Notes under the pieces: model-generated
What the model was told of the DNA's origin: nothing
Database searches by the model: none
The model's input: the letters and a program-made list of their open reading frames with translations, nothing else
Made by a program: the position numbers and the translations under genes
Source: Hemerocallis citrina
Taxonomy: Eukaryota; Streptophyta; Magnoliopsida; Asparagales; Asphodelaceae
NCBI GenBank assembly: GCA_017893485.1
Contig: CM030366.1
Location: 99,073,085-99,137,084 of the forward strand
Reading direction: 5' to 3'
Length of the DNA stretch: 64,000 nucleotides
In this document: one piece after another, positions 22,415-35,785 of the stretch
Numbering within the stretch: position 1 is the first letter of the stretch
Layout of the letters: every line of letters starts with the position of its first letter

Positions 22415-22809
22415 GAGAGTTTTGGTGGTTGGTTTGTGGAACCTTCCCTCATCTTGTGTTTTCAGTTCTGATCTTCGGTGGATTTTTTTATTTTTTATTT
22501 TTTATTTTTTTCTTTTTTCCCCCTGAAATTTTGGAGAAGGAGAGACTAGAGAGGGAGTGGCCTATAATTCAATTTTTTATAACCTGGCCGTTGTTCCCAA
22601 CAACGGCCTTGGTTATATTCATTTTTTGAGAGCGAATCAGGCGAAGAGTTATTTGGGACGAAATTCCCAAAATAACCCTCCGCCACTTAAGTGACATTGG
22701 GTGATGGGCGGAGGCGATCTGAGCCGCTGATTACGATCAAAAGTGATCCAACGGCTCAGATTGGTGTTTTCCAACCCGTGAAAACAAACCCGTTTTCAAT
22801 GGAGCATTT

Positions 22810-22853
<44 letters not shown>
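22415..22853. other. PPR upstream region, T-rich tract and (TA)n
   Basis: Probable 5' leader and promoter of the minus-strand PPR gene. It contains a T-rich tract (22484-22520), a GC-richer stretch (22670-22800) not recognised, and a (TA)n run of about 43 bases (22811-22853). No definite TATA box can be chosen among the AT runs. Confidence 0.35.
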
Positions 22854-22858
<5 letters not shown>

Positions 22859-23023
22859 AAAGGGATATGAGCAACTTGCTCATTTAGTAAATGAGCAATT
22901 GATGATGTGGCATACATGTGATTGGAAAATTATTAATAGGGTTAGTTGTCCAATGTATCACAAGCATGCCACATAATCAATTGCTCATTTACTAAATGAG
23001 CAAGTTGCTCATATCCCTTTAAC

Positions 23024-23025
<2 letters not shown>
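22854..23025 (+). mobile_element. Palindromic MITE, copy 1, in a (TA)n tract
   Basis: 172 bp whose ends are long inverted repeats: GGGTAAAAGGGATATGAGCA at the left and its complement at the right. The inner arm itself holds a smaller palindrome around GCTCATTTAGTAAATGAGC. Flanked on both sides by (TA)n. Resembles in habit the rice Micron MITEs, which insert in (TA)n microsatellites. Confidence 0.8.
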
Positions 23026-23057
<32 letters not shown>

Positions 23058-23059
<2 letters not shown>

Positions 23060-23229
23060 GTAAAAGGGATATGAGCAACTTGCTCATTTAGTAAATGAGC
23101 AATTGATGATGTGGCATACATGTGATTGGAAAATCATTAATAGGGTTAGTTGTCCAATGTATCACAAGCATGCCACATAATCAATTGCTCATTTACTATA
23201 TGAGCAAGTTGCTCATATCCCTTTAACCC
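23058..23229 (+). mobile_element. Palindromic MITE, copy 2
   Basis: 172 bp, almost identical to the copy at 22854 and in the same orientation. Separated from it by 32 bases of (TA)n. The near-identity implies recent duplication or recent insertion. Confidence 0.8.
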
Positions 23230-23244
23230 TATATATATATATAT

Positions 23245-23413
23245 GGAAAAAGGAATATGAGCAACTTGCTCATTTAGTAAATGAGCAATTAATGAGGTGT
23301 CATGCATGTGATTGAGAAATCCTAAAAATGGCTCATTGCCCAATGCATCATATGCATGCCACCTCATTAATTGTTCATTTACTAAATAAGCAATTTACTC
23401 ATATCCCTTTTAC
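23245..23413 (+). mobile_element. Palindromic MITE, copy 3, diverged
   Basis: About 169 bp of the same structure with more substitutions (for example AATTAATGAGGTGTCATGC in place of AATTGATGATGTGGCATAC). Preceded by a short TA run. It is an older family member or an older duplicate. Confidence 0.75.
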
Positions 23414-23644
23414 TTATATATTTCTGGACTAGTTAAATTTCTTATGATCCACATGATTAGGTTTTTTGAAATTATGCGTTATTGTATTACATTAAACATA
23501 ATAACATGAAAGAGAATGGAAGATTGATATTTAGTGGATTTCTTAATCTTTAGGAATTCAAAAGGAAACCAAGCATTCACTCTATAATGAGATTTTGATT
23601 TTGACGAAAATATCTTTCTTCGTTCAATGTTGTGTTTTTTGTTG

Positions 23645-23831
23645 TGAAACGGTGACCACCTATTAGGTGGATGTCCATCTATTAAGTTGGCGCCCCAAGC
23701 TCACCTGTTCATGTGGTGGCCCAATCACACTACCAAACCTTAACCCTAACTTTCCCCCTATATATATGTTATGGATAAAGAACCACGATGTTTGATTCGG
23801 CTATATCTCTCTATCTCTTTATTTTGTAACA
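23645..23831 (+). repeat. Copia 5' LTR
   Basis: 187 bp, TGAAACGG...TGTAACA, with a TATATATATG promoter-like run near 23760. Followed by CGTTATCAGC, a common primer-binding sequence for copia elements primed by a half-molecule of initiator tRNA-Met. Homologous to the 3' LTR at 39452 and 40375-40509. Confidence 0.75.
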
Positions 23832-26699
23832 CGTTATCAGCATGTTCATATATGCATGTTTGGTTATGAATAAAAATGTGATCTGTTCATGTTGAATAAT
23901 CCATGCGAAATATTTAGGATAAAAACGATGATTTCACTCTATGAAAATCCTTTTTTTCTTTCATACGACGCTTCAATTTTTTTTGTTTTTATAGATCCAT
24001 ATAGAAAACATTTGTTTAATTGCCTATATAGAGTATAGGTTTGGGTTATGGGGCTTTACCAATGAATTTCGTTTTTAGCTTGTTCAATTTGATACTATAA
24101 ATATGCAATTACTCTTCTATATATATATGAGACATTGTAATATGATTTGATCAAATCATCTATAACTCATCCCTATCCATATGCATGCTGGTCATTTGCT
24201 AACTTAGAGCTTGATTAGTTGGATATTATCTAAGTACTTAGATTAAATGAAATTCAAGTGCACTTATCCAAAACCAAGTAGCTTACCAATTTTTGTTGAT
24301 GACATCCAGGTTAGATTAATCAATAAGATTATTTTATGTTGATGAGATACATGTTAGATTTACTAATATTACTTAATCAGATTAATATTTCGTTGATATT
24401 GATTGCTATATTTTGTGTTTTTAATGTTAGTGAATTTTCTGATGCGAGTTTTGATCATTTTTCTTCTCTTCGTATCTAACTTTGGATAAAACCCGAATAA
24501 TGTTGATCTATACATGATCTTTGTTTATTAATTTTGAATCTTGAAAAAGTAGAGAAGACTTTGCCATAAGTAGAGAAGAATTTTTTACACTGTTGTACTA
24601 TGCTCCCTTATACCAATCAAATATAATGTCTCCTTTAAAATTTAAAAAAAAAACTTTTTTATTTTAAATCTTCCATACTAGAAAATTTCTTTGTCTGCCA
24701 GTGGATATATTCCTAGTACATAGCATTCATGAGTTTCTTGCATGATATTGATACCAGGTACCTCTACATGTTATGCACAATATTAAATATATAGATAAAA
24801 GTTTGTATCTTTTGTATAAATGAAACCTAGATACTCACCACAAATTGCTTTCCCATTTCTAATCAAGTGTAGTGAAACCACAATAAGATAAATTTAGTTC
24901 AAACATGATATGTTTCAGAACTAAATCCTATTAGATGCATCTGCAATAACTAGTACTTGCATGGTACTTTAGGTTATAGATTGCTTTGATCAGTTTGTTC
25001 ATCTATTAATGGGAATATGCCTTATGACACTTCCTAAACACTGTATATCAGATTTATTTGTTAAATAGCTAAAATGAGTCTTACATCTGGTGACATTTGA
25101 GTTATTGTTGTCTCCATTTGTTATTATACTTCCTTGCATAGTGTCACAAGACTCACAACATAGAGTGTTTCATGCTTTGAATCATTATAAGGTGCAATTC
25201 AGGTGTATATGAATGAAATATTAACTCTGGAAGATCCTTTTACTCTTGAGGTCATTTTTGAGAATAATTAGAGAGAGGTACACGAAATTGGAATAAGAGG
25301 AGAATATGTACACAGTTCTACTATGCTTTCATAGTGATATAACTTCACTGAAATAGACTTTGGTCACACTTTTGCATCATATGTTGAAGGATCACTTTAT
25401 GAACCGAGTAATACTTTATTTACCAAGTGCCGCTCATAATATTAATTTAAGGAGAACCCACTAGTAAATTTTAACTGTGTTTGTATATATAGTGAATAAG
25501 TAAGACAAACATTAAGTATTTGACCAGTCTGTGGCATGGAGGGCCTCAAATTTTGCACGAATTACCATGAAATTATAAGAGTCTATGCTGGAATCCTTGA
25601 GAAAACTAGATAGAGACAGATTATGTCTGATTGACAGTGTTACTACCCTCACCATCCTTAAGAATATGATCTTTTTCTCTAATATTAATTCTAGTTCGAA
25701 CGTAGTATCCACAATAGTTGATCCTGCTCATATTGTTTAAGGCTCCGGCAGAGCACATTTAATTTTACCCAATGGAACCCATCTACTTATTCAGAATATC
25801 TTATAATCTCGAAATTCCAGAAGAAATTTATTGAGTTTTAAGGATATAGGGGAAAACGAGTATTATATTATAACCTTGAGCGAGGAAAATAAAGAATATC
25901 TTTGTGTAATCTCTTGTATAGAGAACTAGAAGTTCATTTTAGGGAAATTCTCTAGCTTGTCATTAGAGATTTACTTTACTCACATTGGGGTAGTCGAGTC
26001 ACGTACCACTATGACCAGCATAGCTCACTCCTAATCAAGGACCAATTATTGGCCATACACCAAAGGATCCCCTCATTGTTAGTCATTTATACACAAACTC
26101 GACATCTGTAGATTTTTTTCGAGATTATTAGTAGCTTAGTTTTATTTATTTAACATTGCACTACTTGATATTGAGACTTCATAGTCTATGTTGGTATTTT
26201 TGGAACTATGTTTTTAGCAGTTATAATTTGATTACAATATTCCTTTAGAATTTATTGATGAATAATTTCTATTTTCCTTTACTGATTAAATATTTTATTT
26301 TAGATACTTTATGGTATTACTTGATACACACATTTTTCTAGTCTATTGACCCAAATCATCCATTTCTCTGAATAAGCTACCAAATCAATCAGACTAGACA
26401 GTACAGTGAATTTACCTCACAGACCTTCAATAATTTTTGTATACTCTTAGGAATAGAGATTGAGCATCCTATTTCGATGAGACGATTGAGCATCCTATTT
26501 CGATGAGACAATATTCCCGCCGTTAGGGGAAGATAAAAAGGAAGATAAATACCTCGTTCTAGAAGAACATCCTGAATTATCGAAATCCCCAAAGAACCAA
26601 ATAAAGCAGCAAATGAAATAGTCCATATAAAAAAATGTGGAAGACCTAAAGGTTCTAAAGATTCATCTTCCCCAAAGAGAAGATTGAATAACATAACAC
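23832..26699 (+). pseudogene. Copia gag/protease/integrase region, heavily decayed
   Basis: No long frame remains. Near 26400-26620 weak integrase remnants can be read (EHPISMRQ; then FPPLGEDK in another frame). The rest is AT-rich and is assigned by position between the LTR and the recognisable pol. An opposite-strand frame at 26389-26694 is spurious. Confidence 0.45.
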
Positions 26700-28309
26700 A
26701 CCCTAATGCTCCTGAAGAAGCAGATCCTGAAGTAGCATCTCCTGTAGAGAGAGTTCATGATACTCCTGAAGAAGCATCTCCTGAAATAGAATCTCCTGTA
26801 GACGTAGTTCATGACGGTCTGGAAGATGTCTTGAACCAAGATTTAATTTCTTAAAACAAAGCTTATCGCTCCGGTCGAAGATACCGAGAAAGAGGTACCG
26901 GTACCCAACAATAATGAGAAATATGTGTTTTACACATACTCGGGAGGAACTTGTAATCGAAATAAATTTGTCAAGGATGACATTTTCTCATATACAGTAG
27001 CAAATGAGATTTAAAAAGGTGATGAAAATGAGGTTAAGACTGAACCACGAACAATCCTTGAATGTCGAAAGAGACAAGATTGGCCAAAATGGAAGGATGT
27101 GATTCAAGCATAACTAGATTCCCTCGCAAAATATGGAGTGTTTGGTCATATGGTACAAACCCCAAAAAGAATAAACCTTGAATGTTTTAAATTAGTGTTT
27201 GTAAGAAAAACAAATGAAAATAATGAGATCCAATGGTATAAAGCATGGTTAATTGCTAAAGGATTCTCACAAAGACCAGAAATAGATTATGAAGAAATAT
27301 ATTCTCTTGTCATAAACATCATCACATTTAGATAAATCTCGCTGTTTCTAAAAAACTTGATATGAGACTCAAGGATGTGATGACAACATACCTATATGGT
27401 AACCTAGATAGTGACATATATATATTTTACCGAAGGGTTTAAATTACAAGAAACCAAGTCTAGAAATATATACTGTAATAGATTAAAACAAGTCCTATAT
27501 GGACTAAAACAATCCGGAATAATATGGTACAATAGGCTCAATGAATATCTGTCTAGGGAAGGATATAAAATTGATCGGATCTCCTGAACAGATTGAAAAA
27601 GCTACTAGCTATCTTAAGAATGAATTTGACATGGAAGACTTAGGCGAAACAAAATTTTATCTCGACCTGCAGATAGAGCACAATAAAAATGAAATTTTAC
27701 TACATTGAGCCATATGTGAAAATATCCCGAAGAGATTCAATATGAGCGATTGTCATCTACTCACTACACTTATGGTGGTCAGGTAACTAGAAATTGACCG
27801 GGATCCATATCGATCGAAAGAACAAATATAAAGATATTATGGATTCTAAAGTATCTTATTTGAGTGCAATAGGCGCACTCTTTTAGCACAGTGCACTAGA
27901 TCTTGGTTTATATTATTCATATGAATGTGCTAACTTTGTTGGATATATAGACCAGGTTATCTATCTGATCCCCATAAAGGGAGATAGAAAATATGATATG
28001 TTTTTCTTAACAGTGGTGCAACTATTTTATGGAGATCAATCCAATAAAAAATTGTAGTAACATCTACCAATCATTCTGAGATACTAGCACTTCATGAAGC
28101 AAGTAGAGAATGTGTAGGGTCAAGGTCTCTAGTTCAGCATTTCAGGGTGAGTTGCGAGCTCCCAGAAGTCACAAACAAACCTACAATTATTTATGAGGAT
28201 AGTGCAGCCTGTATAAAGCAAATTCAAGAAGGCTTCATCAATGGAGACATGACGAAGCACATCACACAATTTTTTTTTCACCCACCAACTTTAAGAAGAA
28301 AAGATGATT
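26700..28309 (+). pseudogene. Copia pol: reverse transcriptase and RNase H remnant
   Basis: Readable blocks in shifting frames: VFYTYSGGTCNRNKFVKDD, RQDWPKWKDVIQA, GVFGHMVQTPK, NNEIQWYKAWLIAKGFSQRP and IDYEEIYS (reverse transcriptase start), then RNase H pieces near 27960-28290 (LSDPHKG-, SNHSEILALHEAS, EDSAACIKQIQEGFINGD, MTKHI). Many stops and shifts. The frame is cut at 28309 by the insertion and resumes at 38871 with the expected C-terminal residues. Confidence 0.85.
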
Positions 28310-31300
28310 TGTAGCGCCCCAATTTTCCTAACATTGGAAACTTGTGACACAAACCAGAATCTTACTTCAAATGAGCACATAACACAGATAGATCATAGAA
28401 AATCAATTTTTTTATTACATAAATGTTATTACAATGACCCGATGTTTATAATAATTTACATCATTAATTACATATTGCAATATCTATGTCTCTTGGATGC
28501 TCCACGCAACTGGAGTCCCCGTTCCCACGATCAGTCATGCGTCTAACAAACTGTGGGCACGTCAGTTAAATGTAACTGATGCAATGCTGATAAAACCAGC
28601 GATCTCCAAATCATCAACAGGCAAATATTTATGCAGAAAATGTGAAGTCAAACCACAGAATTGTCGATGTATGTCATGACCTAGAGTCTAATGCACAATT
28701 CAAATGCACACGATGCTCTTATTCTAATGCACACTTAATTGGAAACCTATGCATCCCATACTACATACTTCCCAATCAAGCTTTCGTTCTTCTGATTATA
28801 GGGTTCGATCATTCGCCGTGAAACCTACTCTTATACTCTTCCCTGTTTCTGATATTTATGTAGTGATTGGTAGAGTCTGCAGTTTGTGCTTTCCACTCCC
28901 GTTGCTGCAGTTGGTCTGGTGGTCCATCTCCACTCCGATCGATAGTGATCACTCTGTTCATCCATATCATTGGTCTTTCGCCACCCCGTCAGGATCAGCG
29001 GTCTCTCTTTACTCCCGGTCAGGCCTGTGAAAATTCGGCTCTTGCCGCAGCTCTGCCAGAATCTGTGGTCACTCTCCACTCCTGACCCCACCAAAAGTTA
29101 TCATGAACACTCCGCCAAAGGACTTTCCCTGGCCAAAGGACTCAGAGTTTAACACTTGCTCCCCATTCGTAATGATAACTTAGAACATATATAGAATCTT
29201 AAGGGTCCATACCCCATGTTCCGATAGGACTTGCGACTTACATCCGCATCCCGTTCTCATCACTAAATCCCAGAAATTAACAATCGAGACATCGTCGCAC
29301 GTGTTCCCTTGATAGATGAGCACAATGCTCAACTAGTACCTGTCCTTACAACAATGATAACGCAGCCAAGAGCTAGCTTACTTCATCGGTCTTTAACAAA
29401 AAAGGGTAAACACCCAACTTCATCTTGGAAGCAACATACCGTCGGCGCTTCGGGTCCGCCTAGCCCCTAAGCCGAAGCACCCTCAATTCAATACTAACCA
29501 ATAAGATCACCAAGGCAAAAGTTATTATTAATTATAGAGTTTCAATTCAAAGCTTTTTTTATTATCTAGTTACCCATTTCTAATGGCTCTTTCTAATATC
29601 CTACTAGTTTAATTTACTAGAGAACTTCTAGGCGAGCCTAGATCTACTTATTAACCAATTGTTCCGTTAACTAGATTATCTACCATCTAGTTATAGAATT
29701 ATAACCTAGAAGTTACATTGTTGATTCAATTATGAATAACCAGTTAACTCATATTAGTTACGTGATTAGCATTTACTAGATGGCTCTATTCTAGTGAACT
29801 AATTTAGTCGTTTAGTCGAGACTTAACCCAATCTAAGTAGGGCCCAACTCGGCCCCAAATCAGGCCCAAGAATTGGCCCATCTCGGTCCAAAACTTGGCC
29901 CAGCGGAAAACAACGAATCGAACCATCGTCGATCGCTGTTTCGCACTTTTGCTTGGAATTTCGAACACCTTCGAGCCACGACCAAGCTCTTCTTGAGTAC
30001 CGTTCTCCAACACCTCAGTGGCCTTCCCGTCAAGATAAGGCTCGAAAAAAGTAATAAAAAGTCCCCCAAACATTGAATTAACATAGCTAATAGAAATAAC
30101 CCGAAACTGCAACTTTTAAAGCACTTATTCTACCCTGAATTCAAGTGTTATTAAGTTAGGATTTAGGGTTCATGTTCTACACTATTAGACAGTGCATTAG
30201 GCACTTAGAAAGTGTAAATAATGCATCGAATGAGTGACGCTAATGCTCCAAACTGTGAGCAAAAATAGCAGCTACCGACAGCCCAAAAACAGCAAGTGAT
30301 CGACTCCTTGAGCTGCCGTTTGCGCTCGAATGAAGGGCTAATCAACTCTACACATATGACTACTCAATGTGACATCAAACAACAAGAAAAGCTCACAAAA
30401 AGTGTGAAAATTTCGCCGCAACAGATAAAAAGACATCCAAAACAAAAAAAAATGCCGAAACAGCGAAAAAGACAGCCAAAACAACAGCTACAAAACAGTG
30501 AAAAACTGTTGTATGTGGGTTCTTGCCAGACTCGTTCAAGGGCCAAACATACCCGGACAAGTCCCAAACATTCGCACAACATTGACTACATACTAAAGTA
30601 CAAAATCGGGGTATTATCATCCCCAAAACAACCACCATGGTCACATACAACATCAACTACACAAAACAAAACTACACTACTAAACAGTGAGCAACATGTA
30701 ACTAGTTTACACAAATGGGCAAGAAAATCAACTTTATCACCACGCAAGTTATTATCTACTGATGCACATACTCGTCTACAATTCTTGACATCATTTAGAA
30801 GTCATTAAACATGCATTTCTATGTCAATTTAAAGGCCCTAAGTTTATGGCAAGTTCTACACATCACAACAGTAAGCTGAAATTTCAATATGCAATTTCTG
30901 TCATTAGCAAAAAAATCACTATAAATCACTTACTTCTTGAAATTTTAAGTTCTCAAGTTATACAGAAAGCTCTATGAGTATACTACAAGTTCCTAGTTGG
31001 AAAATTTTCAAGTTATTTCATTTGAGAGATCAAAATGATAAGGATTCAACATGCATGCAATTCCCAAAAACAGAACAGAACTATCAACTAGCTGCAAGTT
31101 AGATTTAATTTTAAAATAGCAAATGATGTCTAAAATTCACAAAGTTTGGTGAATTAGTACTGAACACATAGAAACAGCACATATAATTTTTTTAGCTAAA
31201 GCTACAATGTATTCACAGAGATGTGATTTATTGAAATGAGTGTAGAAACAGGACAGAACCACAGCTTATGTTATGTTTTTCTTTTTAACCAACAATGATT

Positions 31301-31885
31301 TCTGGTTTTATTAAAATAGCAAATATTTTCCAAAAATTATGAAGTTTGGTAGAGTTGTTTTTGACACAGAGAAACATCACATATCAAAATTTTAACTAAA
31401 GTTTCTTTGTAGACAGAAATATATTCTTTTAAATTGGGTGTACTAAACAAAGCAGAATACAACATCTATTCTTTCTTTTACGACCAACAACAATTTTGTA
31501 TTTTATTAAATAATAAATAAAATTCAAAATTAATGAAATTTTGTGGAGATGTCCTAGACATGCATGATATTCTTTCATAAATATTTCAACCCTAAATTTC
31601 TTTTATTTACCTAGTTATGATTTCCGGACCTAAGTCCAATTTCAAGACAAAACAAGCATACATTTGTGATCATTTTATCATGAAATCTACACACAACTAT
31701 TTACATTCATCCACCTACATCACACTTTTGCATGCAAACCAAAATCATGAAAATTCTAAACTAATCACATCAAAAGAACAAACAAGAGGGTTGGGAACAC
31801 CCACCTTAAAAAGTGAGTTTGCAATTAGCACCACAATGTCCTCTAGCTTGTCGTCTACTCCTACCTGGTTCTTCTCTTCTAGTCT
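28310..31885. other. Non-coding body of the LTR-like element, left part
   Basis: AT-rich with moderately GC-rich patches (28500-29150; 29810-30010). No frame with a recognisable domain. The rest of the element lies at 38263-38870. Confidence 0.45.
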
Positions 31886-32138
31886 TGTTTTTTTTAGGTT
31901 AAAGATGAAATAACACCACCCTGTTTCATTAATAGGAAATTAATAAAACAACCCCGGTGTACCGGGAGAAACACAAAAGAGCAGTGCAGGAAATTAAACA
32001 TACACCCCCAACAAAACCCTGGGGGGTGGGTCTAATCATCCAAACCTCAAACAACCAAAAGTACAGTAGTTCGATACAAAGTACAAAGAAGCAAAAGCTG
32101 CAGATAATGAAAATCTGAGTGTGGAGGGCGCCTACTCC

Positions 32139-35100
32139 TCAGTCCAGTGTCTGCCCAAACTCTACCTCCTCATCATCAAAATCTTCCACCTGGAAGACTC
32201 TGGCAATCCTCCCTCTCGCTCCTGTGGCAGTAGTTGTAGCCCAAAAAAAGATAATATGCATGATATGAGTAAGGTTACTAGAAATACTATTACATGAAGC
32301 ACGAAAATAGAAATTGTTTCTGTCTAGCCATAACACCCAAGTAGCAGCCGCAATGGCAATGTACCACGCATCCCTCATTTCGTGGCGAATCGAGGCAAAT
32401 TTGGGGCTAAACAACAAATCCTCGTAATCGTTGGGACAGTCACCTATTCCTAAGGCTCGCAATACCTCTACCATAGTTGTCTTACTCCTTGGACAGTGAA
32501 TAAAAAGATCATTCAAATTCTTCGCGTGCAAGTTGCAGGATCCACAATTGGTCGCAATATGGGGTTGCCTCTTGGCAAGGTTTTCTCTTGTGCGGTTTGC
32601 ATTATTAAGCACTAGCCAGAGGAAGACCCTGACTTTGAGGGGGGTTTTAGCCTTCCATAACACCTGTGCCCAGCTAGGTCTGCAACCTCGGTAGTGAATT
32701 CGGTGATACAGAGATCTAATTGTGAAAGCTCCCTTGGACTCGAGACCCCAGCGCATCTGATCTGGGCCTTGAGCACACCTCGCACCGGACCGTGTGATGT
32801 GTACTTGCATTTCAAGCAGTTGCTGATGTAATTCTGGGGTAAGATTTCCTCTGAGCGACGGCTTCCAATTGCCCCTCTTCCAAGTCACGGCCACTGATAT
32901 ATTCGGTCGATTTGCTTTCTCATACAGCTCTGGGAATGATTCCTTGAGGGTATGGGCACCGCACCATTTGTTCCACCAGAACCTAGTGGACCGTCCATTA
33001 CCAATCGTCGATTTAATTGCAGAGTTGAACGGTCCGCTAGCTTTGGTAATTCCTTTCCAGAATCGAGAAACTCTAGCCCCTACTCGGAAGCCTAAACTTC
33101 TCGTGCCTTTTCTCCGAAGGTATGGTTGAATGAAATCCTGCCATCCTTCCCCGCTGTGGTGAAAAACCTTCCACCACCATTTTTCCAAAAGGGCAAGGTT
33201 CATATCTCTAAGGTCGATGATGCATAGCCCTCCATGCTTCTTCTTCATGCAGGCAATACTCCATTTGACTAGGTGGTATCCTCCCCTGTTCGGGTCTACC
33301 CCTTTCCAAAGGAATCTTTTTCGGACTCGGTCAATCCTTTGGATTACCCATTTAGGGAGTTCAAAATACGACATGTAGTAAATGGGCAGATTAGACAACA
33401 CTGAGTTGATGAGAACCACTCTACCACCGAGGGACAGCGATTTTCCATTCCAACCTGACAACCTTTCCTCCACCCTGTCTATGATGGGTAGCCAGTCCGC
33501 CTTATTGAGTTTCCCTGGCTTGAGTGGAAGCCCTAAATATTTGATTGGGAACTCGTCCGTCAAACAGTTTAGAATAGTCGCATGGTCCTGTACCTCTGCA
33601 CCGGAGAGTGCAATTGGGATCAAAGCACTCTTGTGGAAATTAATCCTGAGACCTGACCAGGCCTCAAAACAGTAGAGGTCCCCTTTAAAGCAGATTGTCT
33701 CTGATCTCTTCCCATTACCAAAGAGTAAGGTGTCATCAGCATATTGCAGAATTGTGCACCCTTGGTTAGATAACTGCTAGCCACGGGCGTAATCCATCCT
33801 TTTCTCTGGCAGTTGTCTAGCATGCCTCTCAGTACATCCGATACGATGGTGAATAGCAGAGGGGACAACGGGTCCCCCTAGCGTATCTCCTTCTTGCAAG
33901 GAAACGGTGGACCCGGCCGTCCATTAACCGAAATTGCCATTTTACTAGTGTATAAACATTGTTTGATCCACCTAATCCATTTACTCCCGAAGCCTCTCCC
34001 TCTGAGAGCTTCCAGCTAGCACTCCCAGTCAACGGAGTCATATGCCTTCTCAGAGTCTAGTTTGAGGAGGAAATTCTTAGACTGCCCCGTATGGCAGTGA
34101 TGGATGACTTGTTCTGCAGTTGCCACACAATCCAGGATACATCTGCCCTTGATGAAATCAGTCTGCGCTTTGGAAATTGAACTTTCCATTATATTTCCCA
34201 GGCGGATGGCCAGAACCTTTGTGATGATCTTAGCCGAGCAGTTAATAAGGCTGATTGGTCTAAAATCTCCCACCCTAGTTGATTCCGCCCTCTTAGGAAT
34301 CAGAACCACTTCCGCAAAATTGAACATGCCCAATCTGAGATTGTTGTGGAAGAAATCATCCATCAAAGCCATAAAGTCCCCTTTTATTTCTTCCCATAAC
34401 ACCTTGAAGAACAACATTAGGAATCCGTCTGGTCCAGGCGACTTGTCTGCTCCCATTTGTTTGATGGCCTTTTCCACTTTCGTTTCTGAGAAAGGGGCCT
34501 CCAAGTTAGAAAGTGTTTGCGATGATTCATTCTGATATCCCTGCCAGAAGTCTTCCCTGAGGTGGATCCTGAAATCATTCTTCTTCCCAAAGAGGCCCTT
34601 GTAGTAATCTTGAAATATTTTGGAGATCACAGATTCCTCTTGCGAGGTGCCCGAATTCGTTTGTAGAGTTACGTCTTGCACTTGCCATTCGGTGGAAGTA
34701 GGTCGTGTTCGCGTCTCCCTCTTTGAGCCACGAAATCCTCGATCTTTGTTGCCACTTGATCTCCTCCAGCTTGTAGAGGTTGGCGATATTTTCCCAGAGG
34801 TGTAGCAGCCTGTTTCTTTCATCTTGTTCTAGGACTCTCATTTTTTCCAGTCTTTCTAGCTCATCAATGCCTTCCAAAAAAGAGTCTTTTGCACGCCAGA
34901 TGGTCGAGAATCTAGACCGGTTCCACCTACGCAGCCTCTTTCTCAATCTGTGCACTTTTTCACACCAACGGGATGTCGCATCCGTACCAGTGGTAGGGAG
35001 CGCCCAACTTTTCATCACCATATGGTGAAAACCTTGGATTTCCAGCCAGACCTTCTCAAACCTGAACCTCCTTGGTTTATGAAGTCCCCATTCCCCGACG

Positions 35101-35785
35101 TCAAGAAGTACCGGGGTGTGATCTGACGTCGGTCTAGGAATAGATTTAGCGCTTGCTAAGGGGAATTTGGCATCCCAATCCATCGAAACTAGAATCCTAT
35201 CCAATTTGGTCATAATCGGAGTTGCTTGCATATTTGACCATGTGAATAGTCTGTCATTGATTGGGATATCGATAAGTTCTAGTTCCGTGATCACCTTATT
35301 GAACTCTTCTATGTGCCTGTCGCTGGACCCCCTACCCTTGTGCTCAAAAGCAAATCTGGTGACATTGAAGTCCCCCCCGAAGATCCAAGCTCCCGACCAT
35401 CAATTTCGAATACCGATAAGCTCTTGCCAAAAGGATTCTCGTTCTGTATCCACGTTTGGCCCATAGACGACAGTGATCATCTGCATCCAATTATCAGACC
35501 GTCGTTTTAGCTGGACAGTCAGAGAAAACGTTCCACAGAACTCCTCAGAGCAGGTGAAGATATCCGAGTTGAACCCAATGGCAATCCCCCCGATGCACCT
35601 GCAGACGGACGTAGTACCCATTCTGTGACTCTGTTGCCCCCTACTCTTTTGAGTTTAAACCCATTCGTGAGTTTGGTCTCTTGTAACCCCACTACATCCG
35701 CCTTGGAGATCTTAATTATGTCCCTAACCATATCTCTCTTCCCTCTATCCTCCAACCCCCTAACATTCCAGAATAGTGTATTCAT
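32139..35785 (-). pseudogene. LINE-B ORF2: endonuclease-reverse transcriptase
   Basis: Starts MNTLFWNVRGLEDRGKR at 35785 (endonuclease; LQETKL motif) and ends at 32139, about 1,215 codons. Reverse transcriptase blocks are APGPDGFLMLFF in a shifted form (34430 region), KLDSEKAYDSVDWEC, DPLSPLLFTIVSDVLRGM and an intact QYADDTLLFGNG box (near 33735). The last 494 codons (33623-32139) are open and include the C-terminal zinc-binding domain (LWKAKTPLKVRVFLWLVLNN; CGSC...H...C). Frameshifts lie near 35400, 34600, 34020 and 33770. Better preserved than LINE-A. Confidence 0.9.
35782..35785 (-). other. LINE-B ORF1/ORF2 overlap (ATGA)
   Basis: The ORF1 stop TGA (35784-35782) and the ORF2 start ATG (35785-35783) overlap in ATGA. 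The arrangement matches LINE-D exactly and LINE-A closely. Confidence 0.88.

Noticed and set aside
21939..22526. Pro/His-rich and Gly/Trp-rich frames over the start of the PPR gene
   Set aside because: Shadows of the PPR N-terminus in other frames, with biased composition from the CCA/GGT repeats.
26389..26694. Minus-strand frame of 101 codons with hydrophobic stretches
   Set aside because: The plus strand there still reads as copia integrase/pol remnants in the expected order. The opposite frame has no support.
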